64,000 nt of DNA, from NCBI GenBank assembly GCA_016490735.1, contig JAEMWC010000100.1:601001-665000 (forward strand), in the 5' to 3' direction. A model generated the notes under the pieces. The model worked only from the letters and a program-made list of their open reading frames with translations, was not told the DNA's origin and did not search any database. Below, in pieces: positions 10,445-24,251 of this stretch. The position numbers and the translations under genes were made by a program. Source of the DNA: Pachyseris speciosa (lineage: Eukaryota > Cnidaria > Anthozoa > Scleractinia > Pachyseridae). Every line of letters starts with the position of its first letter. The stretch's first letter is position 1.

Positions 10445-11244
10445 ACTATTACACTCACGGCTAAGCTCTTTAGTATTAAAACGAAAATCGCTATGTCATC
10501 AGCCTTAGCTTCCCGTGTTCCCTGATCGAGAGTTTTCAAACGGTTTTCACATTTTTAATTTCGACAGACATCACGAACTGTCTAATGTTAGAATCACGCA
10601 GGCGTATTAAAAGTTCTTTCGCATTAGCCAATACTTCTTTCGTTTCCAGAGTAGTGTCGGTGGAGCAGGAATGAACTTGGATTGAAATTCTAGTCATCCT
10701 GGTAATCTAAGGACTCAGGTCCAGCTCTTCTGTTTGTGTCCTATTGGAAAGGGGCAACCCTAAAACATGGGGAATCCGGAAGTAAAAAAAACTTGTAACA
10801 ATTGAAAATGGGTTGGGAAACAAATAAGATATCAGCCAATTTGCACCACAGGGTACTGTTCATGTGACTGCAGTTCGCACCAACTGGCACAAAAGAGAAC
10901 ATTTAATCAAAACATTTTACTATTATTTGCTGTGCTATATTCAAATCCCCAATTACCCTTTATACTGTTGTAAAGATAGCTCAGTGCCCTGGCCTCAAAC
11001 TCAAAATACTCACTCTTGGGGTGGTAGCAGTCCATTCAATCCCATTGACATCAATACCCTTGGGCTCTTGTGTAAGTAAGGCATAGGAAATTTCTATTTT
11101 CTTGTGCCATGTCCTGAGAAATTGAAACTCAAGTGAAAGAAAATTTTATTTGGAAAACCCTGTTTGCAATGGTGTGCCTAGAAGAAAGGTAGCAATAAGA
11201 ATTATTAAAAAACCAAACGTTATGTATACATACTATATATATAC

Positions 11245-11327
<83 letters not shown>

Positions 11328-11458
11328 CTTGTTTCTTGGGTAGAATGTATTTCATAGAGCGCTCAACTCATTTGATTGAGGAGCATTGACTATAACTTCA
11401 CAGGAGTTCAGGCTTCAGGAATAATCATCGTATTCCTGAAGCCTGAACTCCTGTGAAG

Positions 11459-11523
<65 letters not shown>

Positions 11524-11673
11524 AGTGTAATGTAAACATGGCTGCATCCATCAAAGTTAAAACATACTTTAGAACTATACATACTTTATAATCTTTGAAA
11601 GAAAACAAACAATATACCTTATTCCAATACGGGCATCAAGAGTTTCAGACTTCTGGTGTGCGAGCGATGCATG

Positions 11674-11718
<45 letters not shown>

Positions 11719-11983
11719 TTTAGATTCTAGATGTCCTAAAGTGTTTATCCATTATTTTTTTCTTTCAGAGAAATATTTATAGTGCTAATTTTTATATATA
11801 TTAGCTATCTTTGAAAAGCCCCTTGGGGAAAGTCAATAAAGTATGTATGTATGTATGTATTTTAAATTTTAAATTTTAAATTTACAACTTTGTACTAAGT
11901 TTTCACTATAGTTAACGGGCTACGCTCAAGCGCCCTGTCATACTATTTTAACTGTATATAGCATACAAAAGTTGTAACTGCTG

Positions 11984-12029
<46 letters not shown>

Positions 12030-15000
12030 GTGTGCCTTTTCTACAAGATTCAAAGGCCCTGATTACACTAGTCAAACATAAAAAGTAAAATAAAATAAAT
12101 AAAAACTAAAAGCTAAAAAATCAATTTAGAACCACTTATAAAATAGCGCATCATGAGTTATAAGCTCGAATAAAAAGGAGAGTCTTGAGTTGGCATTTAA
12201 AAATCTCTACAGTACTTCTTAATTAACATCTTGTGGCAGTTCATTCCAAAGTTCAGGAGCAGCAACTGAAAAGGCCCGTTTACCATACGAGTTCTGTTTG
12301 CATTATTGGAATTAGGTTCTAAGAAGAAGTGAGCACCAACTCGGAAATGCTTGCCTGCCATGGGTTGTTTGATCACTCATCAAAGTTTGCTAGTGTTTTT
12401 TTAGTAATGGGGTTTGGGCACTAGTCTTGTGGCAAAGAAGTCTTCAAGGGTCTGTAGTGACCATTTTGTGTGTGGAAAACCAACAAAAGAAAATCCTGAC
12501 CCAGAACTTGGGATACAAAAACACTTTGAAACTGAAGAGAAAATTACCTGCAGTCAGGTTAGAGATGATAAAAGTTTTAAGGATATTGTGGAAACTGGAT
12601 CTACAGGTACTTTCAGTGAAGTGAATTCATATACTGGGCCAAGTGAAGAGTTGGATTCTTGTGCAGGGGAAGAAATTTCATCAGAGAATAACAAGAGCTC
12701 TGGGAGTACAGGTCATTTAAGACGTTAGTATAGACCACACAAGTGAATAGTGCTTTTCACACACTCTGATTGGTTAACTCAGAGGTGATTAGCAAAGTAC
12801 TATTCTGAGCAACCAGCATGCAAGATTTTAAATTTCTGACCGCTTGTCAGTATATTGTCACACATAAAGTAATGTTTAGGTCTGCTAGTTATTCAGATTG
12901 TGTGGTATATACTAAAACAATTATTATTCACCTCAGTGTGGGTGAAAGTGGTGGATATTTACCTTGCCGCTTTTTGGCTCAGTAAATATATATCCACCAC
13001 CTCCACTTTGGTGAATAATAATTATTGTTAATAATCATGGAGATTGTTATGGATGGAAAGAAAGGGACGACCCCAGTTATTGTAGGAATGAATCATGTAT
13101 TAAAGAAAGGAAACAAAAGGATGACAAGGTTATCAACAGTCAGTAGATAAATTAACCCAAAAGCTTTTGTCAAAACAAGCTAAAAGAAAGAGATAAGAAA
13201 TCTCTCAGCCATGCAGACCTAACAAATGACAAGACCATCAACCTCATGACCGGAATTCCAAATAGGGCAGCATTTGATACTCTTTTCTCTTTGGTTAAGA
13301 ACAGTGTAAATAAGATTAAGTACTGGAGTGGTCTCTCCAAATCAACTCGAAAGGGAAGAAATTTCAAAAACTCTCCAAAGAAATTTGGCCCAAAAAGAAG
13401 CCAGCACACAAAAAGATGAGTTTCTGTTGACAATGATGAAACTTCACCTAGGTTCAACTAATGCAAATCTTGTTCAAAGGTTTGGTATTTCCAGTACAAG
13501 CATGTCAAATATTTTCACAACTTGGATCAAAGTGTTTGCAACTGAGCTAAGATGTGTGGTTATAATCCACCAATTGATGTTGTTAAAAAAACACTGCCAA
13601 AGAAATTTTGAAAACCAGGCTACTCAAAGGTATGTCACATAATTGATTGTACAGAAAACTTTATTGAAACACCTAGTGACGCAGCACTGAATGCATCTAT
13701 GTGGTCAGACTATTATGGTGGCCCATCAACACCATACACTGTAGCATTTTTGATCAACGCCATAGCATTTTTGTATAAATGTAGGTTTTTTTTTTTTTTT
13801 TTCCAAATTTTTTTCGATCATTCTTTTTTATTTTCAATATTTGTTATTATTCTTATTTCATTTTTATTTTTAGACTTCTTTTCTTTTGTTTTGTTTTGTT
13901 TTTCATTTTTAGTTTTTTTTTGTTATTCTTTTTGTCCTTATTTTTTCCAATTTTTTTAATTACTCCATTGACTTATTGATTTTGTTTAAATTTTAGATTT
14001 CTTTTGTTTTTTCTTTTTGTTTTTGTTGTTGTTTTTTTTATTTCTGATACATTTTCTTTCCAGAAATTAAAAAAAAAATTGAAACCTTTGCCATGGCCCA
14101 GCAATGCCATAAAACAAAAAACCTCTCATGGCCCAGCCATAGACCACAGTGCATCACGAGTATATCCCATAAGCCCCTATGAAGCTCGTTGTTTCAAAAT
14201 GGCTGCTAGAATAAGAAACTCGGACTGGGAACAAGATATTGAGCTTGAAAATTACCTTAAGGAGGAGGTTACTTGTAACCTGCAACAATCAGAAATAGTA
14301 GACTTGGTGAAAGTCAAAATAAAATTAATACCCTATGTATTCTTGGAGTCCAAGGATTCTATCCTGCCGTCTCCATCATTTTGGGTTCTCGTACACCGAC
14401 TACTCTGCTGATATAGATGAGGTTATAAAAGACGCTGTCATGAAAGAAATGTTAGGAGCAGGAAGGTTATTGGGCTCTGTTCACGTGCAGTACACAAGAA
14501 GGTTCGAGAAGTACACAGACTCAATGTTCAAAGAAGCCTAGTGTATGATGTCATGGACTACGTCAATGAGATGGGTATACAAAGGGCTGATGGTACAAAA
14601 ATAGCTTTAAAAGATAGGACATCCGACTGTTGTTGTTGCTGCTGCTGGAATAAATGGACAATGGGAAGCACCAAGAAAGTGTTGTTAAATGCAAAACAGA
14701 CATTTTTGTGTAAATTTGAGGTGAAAGCCCCAGTTCTCCCCTTGGCGACATCATAAGACAGCATGATATGAACTTCTCTTTCTATGCGGACGACTGTCAG
14801 GTTTACATTTCGTTTGACTCTTTGACTAGAAGATATTGCAACCTGGATGTTCCTGGACAAACTTAAACTCAACAATGAAAAGACTGAGCTTTTGGTAATT
14901 GGATCACAAAATTTATCTGCATCTCAGTTTCCCTCTTTTACAGCGATTGATGGATCTGTTATACAGCCCTCGCAATTTGTCAGGAATATTGGTGTAATCT

Positions 15001-18000
15001 TTGATAAAAAGTTAAATATGGAACATCAAGTCGCCGACTGGTTAGCTCAGTGGTAGAGCTCCGGACTACCGTGCGGGAGGTCCCAGGTTTAAACCTCGGC
15101 TGGACCAACACTCAGGGTCTTTAAATAATTTGGGAGAAAGTGCTGCCTTTGTAATGACATCTACAAATGGTTAGACTTTCTAGTCTTCTCGGATAAGGAC
15201 GATAAACCGTAGGCCCTGTCTCACAACTCTTCATAATTCTCTGATTCTGTGGGATGTAAAAGAGCCACTAGGGACGTAACAAAACTCCTACTCCACCCCT
15301 AGTGTCTGTCTTAATTTGATATTGACTTTACCGGGGCACTCATAACTCAACCTCATTAATTGTAAACTGCATTATAAGCAGTCTAGCAAAGTCCCCCCCC
15401 GCCAGTGTTGTAATGCGCATTTGAATATTGCATAGAAAATGCGCAATGTAAATGTGATATATATTATTCGCTATTTGTAAATCTGCATTTTTTCATATCC
15501 GGAATATTTCTCGAATTAGAAGGTTTCTGTCAGTTAATTGCACCAAAGCGTTAGTTCACGCCTTCATAACATGTAGATTAGATTTAGAGAACATGTAGAT
15601 TAGATTTTTAAAATTTTAATGTTGACTTTTAAAGCTCTTAATAATTTATGCCCTAGTTATATTAGTGATGTGCTGGAAGCGTATAAGCCTACTAGGACCT
15701 TAAGATCATCAGGTAGGAAGCTATTAGTCGTTCTGCGCTATAAGCTTAACTCCTATGGTGATCGCGCTTTTTCTGTTGCTGCACCAGGATTATGGAATGA
15801 TATCCTGGACAGCATAAAATGTAGCGAGGACCTTTTTTGTTTTAAGCGTAATCTGAAAACTTATCTTTTTAAGCGTTATTTTAATGAGTAGTTGTCTAAT
15901 TGTTATCCAGTTTTAACTTTTTAACTAAAGCGTCCTATAGCTTTTGGATAGGGCACTATAAAAATTGTATTGTATTGTATTGTATGGTATTCTCTCGGGA
16001 CATTCTGGCATCCCCAAGCCACCTCTTTCCTGAAGATCTTCCTGATTATTTTGCGTCCTCGATAACCTCATGCACTAGGGTTCTTGGAACACTGAGTCTG
16101 TGTACTCTTCTTCTGTAGTAAGCAGTAGTCCAATAACCTTCCTGGCCCTTTCATTTCCTTTTTTTTTTCTTCTATGGCATTGCTGGGCCATGGCAAGGTT
16201 TCTTTTTTCTTTTTTTTTCCTATGGTGTTGCTGGGCCATGGCAAAGGTTTTTAATTTTTTTTTAAATTTCTGGAAAGAAAATGTATTAGAAATTAAAAAT
16301 AAAAAACAAGTTAATGAAAAAGAAAAACAAAGGAAATCTAAAATAAAAAAAATTCAATAAGAATAATAAAAAATTAGAAAAAAAAGGAAAACAGAATAAT
16401 CGAAAAAAATTGAAAATTAAAACGAAACAAAAAATAAAGAAATAAATAAGAAAAAAAAAAACAAAGAAAAAGAAAAGAAATCTATGTAATAAAAAAATTC
16501 AAAAAGAATGATAAAAAATTAGAAAAAAAGGAAAACAAAACAATAAAAAAAAATTAAAAATTAAAACAAAACAAAAAATAAATAAATAAGAAAAAAAAAA
16601 CAAAGAAAAAGAAAAGAAATCTAAAATAAAAAATGAAATAAGAATAACAAAAAAATATCATTTGTGAAAAAAAAAAAAAGAATAATCGAAAAAAAAATTG
16701 GAAAAAAAGAAAAAAAAACCCTAAATTTATACAAAAATGCTATGGCATTGATTAAAAATGCTATGGCATTGATGGGCCACCATAGGCTATAAACACCACA
16801 ACACTGCAAAGGTTCTGGTGTCTATTACTCCAAATGGTGCCTTTAATTTTATCTCAGGTGCCTGGGGTGGGCTACCCTGGGTGCCAGAGGTTATTTTTTT
16901 CATTTGAAGGAGGGAATTTACGCGGCGAAGCCGCACCAACGAGGCGCAAAGTGCCGAGAGGAAAAGAATAACCTCTGGTCGCACGAATGCTGAACCTCAT
17001 TTCTGTGCAGTTTCATTATCAGATATCCAACCAAACCGGTTTTCATCGGCGGGGATACATGGTGTCTGGTTGTTATCAAGATTATTTTTGACATCAGATC
17101 GTTATGAACAATCAGCGCGGGTTGCAGCGAACCGTGAAAACTTATCGGTATGCTGGAAAATGTTGAGGAAGGTTGTTACACCGGTTAAAATTGTCCGTTC
17201 ATTCGCTGACGATTTTTGCAGGGTTTGTAACACGAGTTAGATAGTTTATGACTACGGGAAATTATATTTATTCCATGGCGAAAATGCGAAGAAGCAAAAC
17301 GTGTCAAACCGTTGTGGCGCTATTATCCGATGTTTTGGGATTTCCTGTTTGTAACTTTGTAAACAAGATGATGCCTCTTCTCGGTTCTGCACGAAATGCG
17401 TATGAGAGTTGGAAAAAGTTAGAAAACTTAAATGGAGCCTTGGAAAATTTCAGAAATCAAGTACACCCTTGTTTTGTAGGAATTTTCACCACCTTTCCTC
17501 CTGAATAATAAGCTCTGGACTTTTAAATATTATATTATGCTTTAACACATTTATTTCGTCAACCAAATAACCAAGAGAGCAGGCTGCAATACCGCTATCG
17601 GCAAGCTCTTGAATGTGTGAGTAAATAAGGGCAGCTTAAAAGTGGGCAGATCACCAAAAGGACATGTAGATCATGTAGACCGGCGCAAATTGCTGGAACA
17701 ATTTCAAAGATTAAGGATTTATCACAACTCGTCGGTAAAACAGCCAATGCATCCTTACGGCTTAGGAACGCCAACAACGCTTCTTTTTGCACTGAAAATT
17801 TGGACTCCTATGAACAGCACTTCGAAATGCAGAAAAGTGATCGTTGAGGGCAGCCACCATAATTTTACGAATATATTTTCTGTCCAAACCGGTTTGTCGG
17901 CTGGGAAGCCACGCTTTTCCTAAGCCAATCAGAGTTGTTGTTTATTTGAAGAACCAATCAGCAGACTGGGACAAATTCTGTCCCAAGGAAATGAGTTTCT

Positions 18001-21000
18001 CAGCTCGTGCAACCAGAGGCCCGTCTCTCGCGTTCTATTTTTGCTTTTCAGGGATATTTATTTTTTTCAACAGGCCTCTGGAGCCAGGGTAGGGGTAGGC
18101 GAACATCTGATGTATATCTAACAACGGAGTCAAACTTCTATGGCATTTTAGAACCACATGATAAGGTTATGGGGGTGGTGTCATATGTTTTGATGAATTG
18201 TGTGTGGATGTGACCTGGTCACACAGTTTGTGCCCCTCTCAACCTCACCTGAAATGCAAAAGCACCACTTCCCAGGCTAATCCAATAAGGCTTACTCCAG
18301 GTACATAAAAGTGAATAAGAAGAATTAAACACAACACAATTAATTGTTTTCAATAAACTAAAACTGGTTTCACTGTCTTAATTTGCTATCAATGTTACAG
18401 CTGCATGATCCAGGTATTGAAATCATTGTGTCAGATTACAGTTATGCAAAAATTTAAGGTAAACATTAAACTTTTAGCTCTTTCATGCTCCGTGTGGGAC
18501 ATCCTCTCTTCAGCAGTAGGCTCTATCGGAATATGCATTTCAGAAGTCATGGCAAATACACCAGAAACAAGCTCAGCTTTGGTGCTAGAGACCTTAAGAT
18601 TTCGCTTTCAGCAGTACTCCTTTAAGACATCAACACACCAGGTTTGTAATACAGCATATTAAGAAAGCTCTTCAGAGCTCATTTTAGATCCTGTAGTAAA
18701 AGCCAAAGTGGACCTCACTTAGATGGAATGAAGTTTATATTTTTAATTTTTGCATCATATCGATTTAATAAAAAATAAAGTTTTAGTCAAAATACTTTTT
18801 TACCAGTTTGGAAACTTCAATATTGGCACCAAAACATGGAAAAGAGATGAAGAAGAGAGCAAATTGCATAAGTCTAAAAATCCAACATGGCAGCCATCCC
18901 AGAGTTGGTGCTCACTTTTTCTGGGAAGCTATCTGATAATGCATTGCGCACACACCGGAAGTCTGAAACTCTTGATGCTCGTATATGGCAGCCAATTTAT
19001 TGTTCTTTTGTTTGTACCCCTCTTTGCCTCATCAACATGTACAAAATACAAAAGAATTTTAAAGTGAAAAAGAGGCAAAGAAGGCTAATTAACATGCATA
19101 CAGAATGATAAATTGGCCACCATTTTGGAATAAGATGTATATAACATTATTTTATTTGGCCTTTGTTTCTTAACCCATTGACTACCAGCCGTTTTTATGT
19201 TATGATGGTTGAAGTTTGGTTTTTTGACGATGATTTCTTTAAAAAGCATAAAGGCAAAAAGGGGCATTTTCGTCGTTTGTCTTTGATGTTAAAAACGGTC
19301 AGTTTCGTTCTTGTCCAAACTCAAAAGGCCATATTTGGTAAAAATCGCTATGTTTCTTGTGTTTGTTGGATATCCAAATTTAAAGGACATTCCATTTCAT
19401 GCTCACAACTGACAGTTAAGGCAATATTCGTGCGATTGAGAAAGTTGCAATGTTTTGAAGTATGGGAGTCTTGTGCGGCCGGTTTTGGCTGGCACGGGTG
19501 CCAGTGGGTTAAGAAATTGCAAAATATGAAGAGCCAGTATTGCAGCACTAGCACTTCACCTTTTATTAAGAACTGCTAGTTTAAAACTTTTACAGTAATT
19601 TTGAGAAACATTCTAGTAATCGGGTTTCGACAAAACACTGATCCCTGGTTTACTGATCCCCTACTGATCCCCTTACTGACTCCAATACTGATCCTTTCTA
19701 AAATTCACTACAAAAAGTAAAACAAAAACAAAACAAAAAAATGAATTGAGCCTGAATCAAGTTCATGGATAAAGTCTGTCTTACCTCAAATTTCAAAGAT
19801 GGCATAAACTTGGCCCTGAAAAAAGACTTCCTTTCTGAGTCGTTTCACATTACAAGTACCCTGGTTCTCTTCTCTGAAAAACAAGTGCAAAATAAACTGC
19901 AGCATCATCAAGTATGTTATCCGTTTCCACGAAAACTGACCACAACAATAACGAAGACAAAAAGAAGTGAAAATGGTGGAAGATAAACACAAGCGAGCGA
20001 CACAACAAACCGGAAGTCATTCTGTCTGAAGCTTTAGACAGAACAACTTCCGGATGCCGTGTCTCTCATGTATGTTTATCATCAAACTGTTTTCGTTTCT
20101 TTCTGTTTTTGTTGCTGTTGTTATGGTTTTTTTGTGGAAACAGATAACATAATTCAGTTGATGATGTTTTATGCTTGTTTATCAGAGAAGAAAACTGGGG
20201 TACTTGTAATGACTGAAACCAGTCAGAAAGATGGTCCTCCGTCAGGCCACATTTGGACCATCTTTGAAATTTGAGGCAAGCCAGAATTTATCCATGAACT
20301 TGATTCAGCCTCAATTCATTTTTTTATTTTGCTGTCAGTATTACTTTTTCCAGTGAATTTTAGAGGGGATCAGTAAGGGGATCAGTGTTTTCTCAAAATC
20401 CCTAGTGATCATTCTGTTGCAGTCCACATTGGTGGAATAATATTATTGCATGCATTGCTATATTCGGACTAAGATGAGAGTGGTATATCTGCTGTATAGT
20501 GGTGCAGCTGTACTTGCATAATTACATGTGATTGTGTTATCACCAGGGTATGCCAGAAGCCTGGGCCAGACTGCTTCATACGTCAAATATCACCCGAGCC
20601 TTGGAGAGGAAGAATCCTCAAGTGAGGAAACAAAAAGACGTTTTTTAAATTTCTCTTAACTATATATTTCACTGTTTTGGACGTGACATATTTTTTAATT
20701 TATATTTTATTTTTTTAATAATTTCTCTGGTTAGTCAGTTTTAGCACATTACTTCAAACAGTGAAATACTTCCTTCCTCTGACAAAACCACCAAGACAAG
20801 CAATACAGTGTACCAATATGTTTTCTGTTGAATTACATGATGGAATTCATTAGCCTGTATATTGTGGCACTATTTTTTGAGATTAGGGGACTTATCAACC
20901 CAAACTAACCCTTTTTTCTTCCAAGCCAGAAACTGTAAATTCAGGTTTAGAATTTAATTTCCAAGACACGACTGATTATAATGCAATTAAGTATGTATTG

Positions 21001-23600
21001 GGAAATCGGTAAAGTTCAAGTTATGTGTCAGTTTTCAGCTGGATTCAAGTTGTGATCTTTTATGATGGTACACCTACAATCAGTGATCCAAACCCCTTAA
21101 GAAAGTTGTGTGATAAATTTCGTTTTGCATAAAAAAGTACACACATCTGTAACACATGCACTATAATACCAAACCCTAAATCCAGCAAAATTGAACTTCA
21201 GCTGGAGCTAATGAATTCCTTAATCCCGAAAGTTATTCATGAAGGTTTAACTGTGTATATATGTAACATGGATGGTTAATGACATTCCTTTGTTCTTACT
21301 GTTCTTCCCTTAATTTCAGGCTGTTCTTGATGTCTTAAACTTTTATGAGGAAAACATGGAGAAACAAAGGACCCCAAAATCCATGACAGAGTACCGTACA
21401 GTACCGTCCAAAAGTAAGTAGATAGTCACTCGCATCTCAATCCCTGAGTCTTGAGTCGATACTTTCAAGGCGAGTCTTTCGAGTTTCGAGTCAAGAAACT
21501 AAATGAGCTTGTCACTTTACTGATCTCTGTAGGTGACATCAAAGTTCATTACGACATTACAAATGAAGCAGTTTTGTGCCTCCCTGGCCCAGGAAGACTT
21601 GGGTCAAATTTTGCTCGCCTCTCAGAACCCCTACCCAATTATAGTCTATCCTGTGGTCAGTTATAGACCCCATCTTGGTCACTTTTGAGAAATGTAATTT
21701 TTGCGATCCCAATTTAGTCACTTTCTGTTTACTTTTACTTTGATGGACAATAACAACGCAGAATAGAAAATAAATACGTGTACCGTAGCATGGATGTTTT
21801 GGTGGACTTTGTTCTGGACCTGTGGGTTCTGGACTATTGGGCAACTGGTTAATATTTAAGTTGTGATTTCAAGAACGGATTGTAATGCGAACCGATTGTT
21901 AAATATTGAAACAACAGCACAAAATATGGTAACAACTTTTTAGCTGCAAATCTTCCCATTTGTAAGGTGCCCTCAGTAAAAATAGCCCGCTTCATACTCC
22001 TGGGCCAGCTTACTGCAGCTGGTAGGACTCTCCTTTAGCGGTTGAAATAAAGTGAAAAGAAAACGAATATCACTGACATTAGCATCCTGGACCATCAGGA
22101 CTCTGCTCGACAACACCGGAGCAGACAGGCCAGAAAGGATGACAGCACTTGTTATACAAAGGACAGGTGGGACGTGCGACTGACCAGAGCCGTGTTTGGA
22201 ACAGAGTGCTTGACAGACCATCGCCTCATCATCTCCAAAGTGAACTTCAACATACACCCAAAGAGAAGACCACAGGGACAGAAGTTTGTGATAATACTAG
22301 ACATCTCAAGACTGAAATATCCTGACACTGTAGTGAATCATCAAGCAAAACTTGACGACAATCTATCTGAAGCACAGGAAAACCTCCTCGATATTGAGGA
22401 AGAATGGACCTCTTTCAAAGAACAAGTCTGCTCCTTTGCTTTCGAAGTCTTAAGACTGGTTTGGCAAAAATGGTAGACATAAAGGAGCTCCTCAAGGCTA
22501 AACATCTTGCACAGCTAGCCCTTCATGCCAGTCCACAAAAGCCACTTTCACCAACCTCTGAAGGACAGCGCAGATCAAGCTGCGTGCCATGCAAGATGCC
22601 TGGCGCCAAAGCTGATGAAATACAGGAATACACCAACAGACATAACACCAAGAGATTTTATGATGTACTTAAAGCAGTCTACGGACCTCAGCCAGCCGGC
22701 TCATCACCAATCCTTAACTCTGACGGCACATCACTCCTGACAGACAAGAAACAAATCCTTGAAAGATTGGCAGAACATTTTAACCCCTCAATCAATGAGA
22801 AAGCCATTGCCCGCACGCCCCGAGTCCCCACCAATCAGGAAATGGGTACCCTACCCACAGCTGAGGAGGTTGGAAAGGCAGGGAAAAGCGCCTGGACGGG
22901 ACGCCATCCTTGCTGAGTTCTACAAGTCAAGAGGCCATACTATGCTTGATTAGTTCAACTGCCTCTTTTCAGGCCATGTGGGACAAACAGCAGCTCCCAC
23001 AGGATGCAAGACATGGAAAGCCTACCGTTGGCATGAGAAGTTACTGAACCACTTCCATCTTAGATGTCTGCGAAACCTCTTGCACATTTGCTAGCAGGAC
23101 AAGATCCCTGATTTGGAGGTTCTGCAGAGAGCAGATATCCCCAGCATCATAACCACCCTGCGCACGGCTCAGGCATGTTAGGAAGGTCACGTGGTCTGCA
23201 TGCCCAACAGTGGCATCCCAAAGAAACGTTTTTATGGAGAACTGCAGGATGGCAAACGACAAGTTGGACGCCCAAGAAAGCGCTACAAAGACAGTCTGAA
23301 GAACACCCTTAAGGATTTCTCCATCTGTACAGACTCTGGAAACGCTAGCTCCCAACCTACCGGGCCTGACGCTCTCTGATTTACAAAGGAGCAAAAACAT
23401 CAGATCAAAACAGAGGCGCAGGGCTGGTGCAGTGGTGAGAGCACTCGCCTTCCACCAATGTGTCCCGGGTTCAATTCCCGAACTCGGTGTCATAATGTGG
23501 GCCCCTCTCCTCAAAACCAATATTTGATTTAATTTGATTTGATTTGAGTTTTGTAATTAGTGGGCAAAGAGCCACCTTGTAGAAGTACTACTAATAAATC

Positions 23601-23633
<33 letters not shown>

Positions 23634-24197
23634 GACTACAACAATTGTGATATTGAAATCGCAGCTGCCGAAGGAGCCACTGACGTTGTTTAGTGTTGTG
23701 TAGTGTCCAAGAAACAAAGGGACGCATTTTATCTCAACGATAATGTTTTTATATGACTTGCAATTTTGCATATATTAACAACGTTTTCAAAAAGTATCAT
23801 GCATGAGCACTTTTTATGAAGTGCAGAATTTGAAAGCGTTTATCGAATTTTATCCGAAACCTTTCTGTATTTGTTTTCGACGGATAATTGCATTATTATT
23901 ATGAATTGAAATGATTTTAATTCGAATTAATTGTAGATAGAGAAGTTAGTCTTTCACTTAAATTGTTGATGAGAAAGTAAGAAAAATCTATTTAATGTAA
24001 AATTCAATGCATATTAACGTGGCTAGCCTGACATACGTATGTTTCGTCCCCGCCAAGGGACTCATCAGAGACCTTTCGGTGTAGCCAACTCGTAATGTAA
24101 AATTATTGCTCTTATTTGAGTTTGTTTTTAGCAGAATGTATTTTTGTAAATATTGTTTCTAAATGAGTAAAAAAACGAGATTATTATTATAAAAAAA

Positions 24198-24251
<54 letters not shown>

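Larger units (their letters stand above)
13714..16784. mobile_element. 3.07-kb TIR element inserted in ISL2EU
   Basis: The ends are TATGGTGGCCCATCAA and its reverse complement. Homology continues inward for several hundred bases through T-rich/A-rich arms containing repeated GCTATGGCATTG words (13740-14110 versus 16140-16770). It is flanked by GACTAT (13708-13713) and GGCTAT (16785-16790), a 6-bp duplication with one difference. The interior holds a decayed integrase-like fragment and an L2-type LINE with a SINE. Superfamily not assigned. Confidence 0.7.
16872..18092. mobile_element. 1.22-kb TIR element inserted in ISL2EU, carries a helicase fragment
   Basis: The ends are CTACCCTGG ... CCAGGGTAG, with subterminal inverted repeats (CCTCTGGTCGCACGA near 16972 versus TCGTGCAACCAGAGG near 18004). 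It is flanked by GGGTGGG (16865-16871) and GGGTAGG (18093-18099), a 7-bp duplication with one difference. Inside are a short plus ORF and an antisense RecQ-like fragment. Probably an internally deleted copy of a larger helicase-bearing transposon (inference). Confidence 0.65.
12400..18213 (+). mobile_element. dead ISL2EU (IS4EU) DNA transposon, split by two nested elements
   Basis: The host transposon occupies about 12400-13713, 16791-16871 and 18100-18213. It encodes a THAP half-domain (12414-12725) and a DDE_Tnp_4 transposase (about 13150 on). Removing the inserts 13714-16784 and 16872-18092 with one copy of each target duplication gives a continuous frame: [14 protein letters not shown]...[18 protein letters not shown]. 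Internal frameshifts and loss of the C-terminus show it is inactive. It sits inside PAK-type intron 2 in sense orientation. Confidence 0.8.

Noticed and set aside
13699..14060. Phe-rich hydrophobic ORF (possible membrane protein)
   Set aside because: It is a translation of the T-rich arm of the TIR element, mirrored at 16140-16830.
14558..14875. Poly-Gln/poly-Ser frames on the minus strand
   Set aside because: They come from a short TGT/TGC repeat in the integrase-like fragment and overlap better-supported plus-strand matches.
15033..15110. tRNA gene
   Set aside because: A and B boxes are present but the acceptor stem does not pair, and a long SINE body follows. The same holds for 23421-23500.
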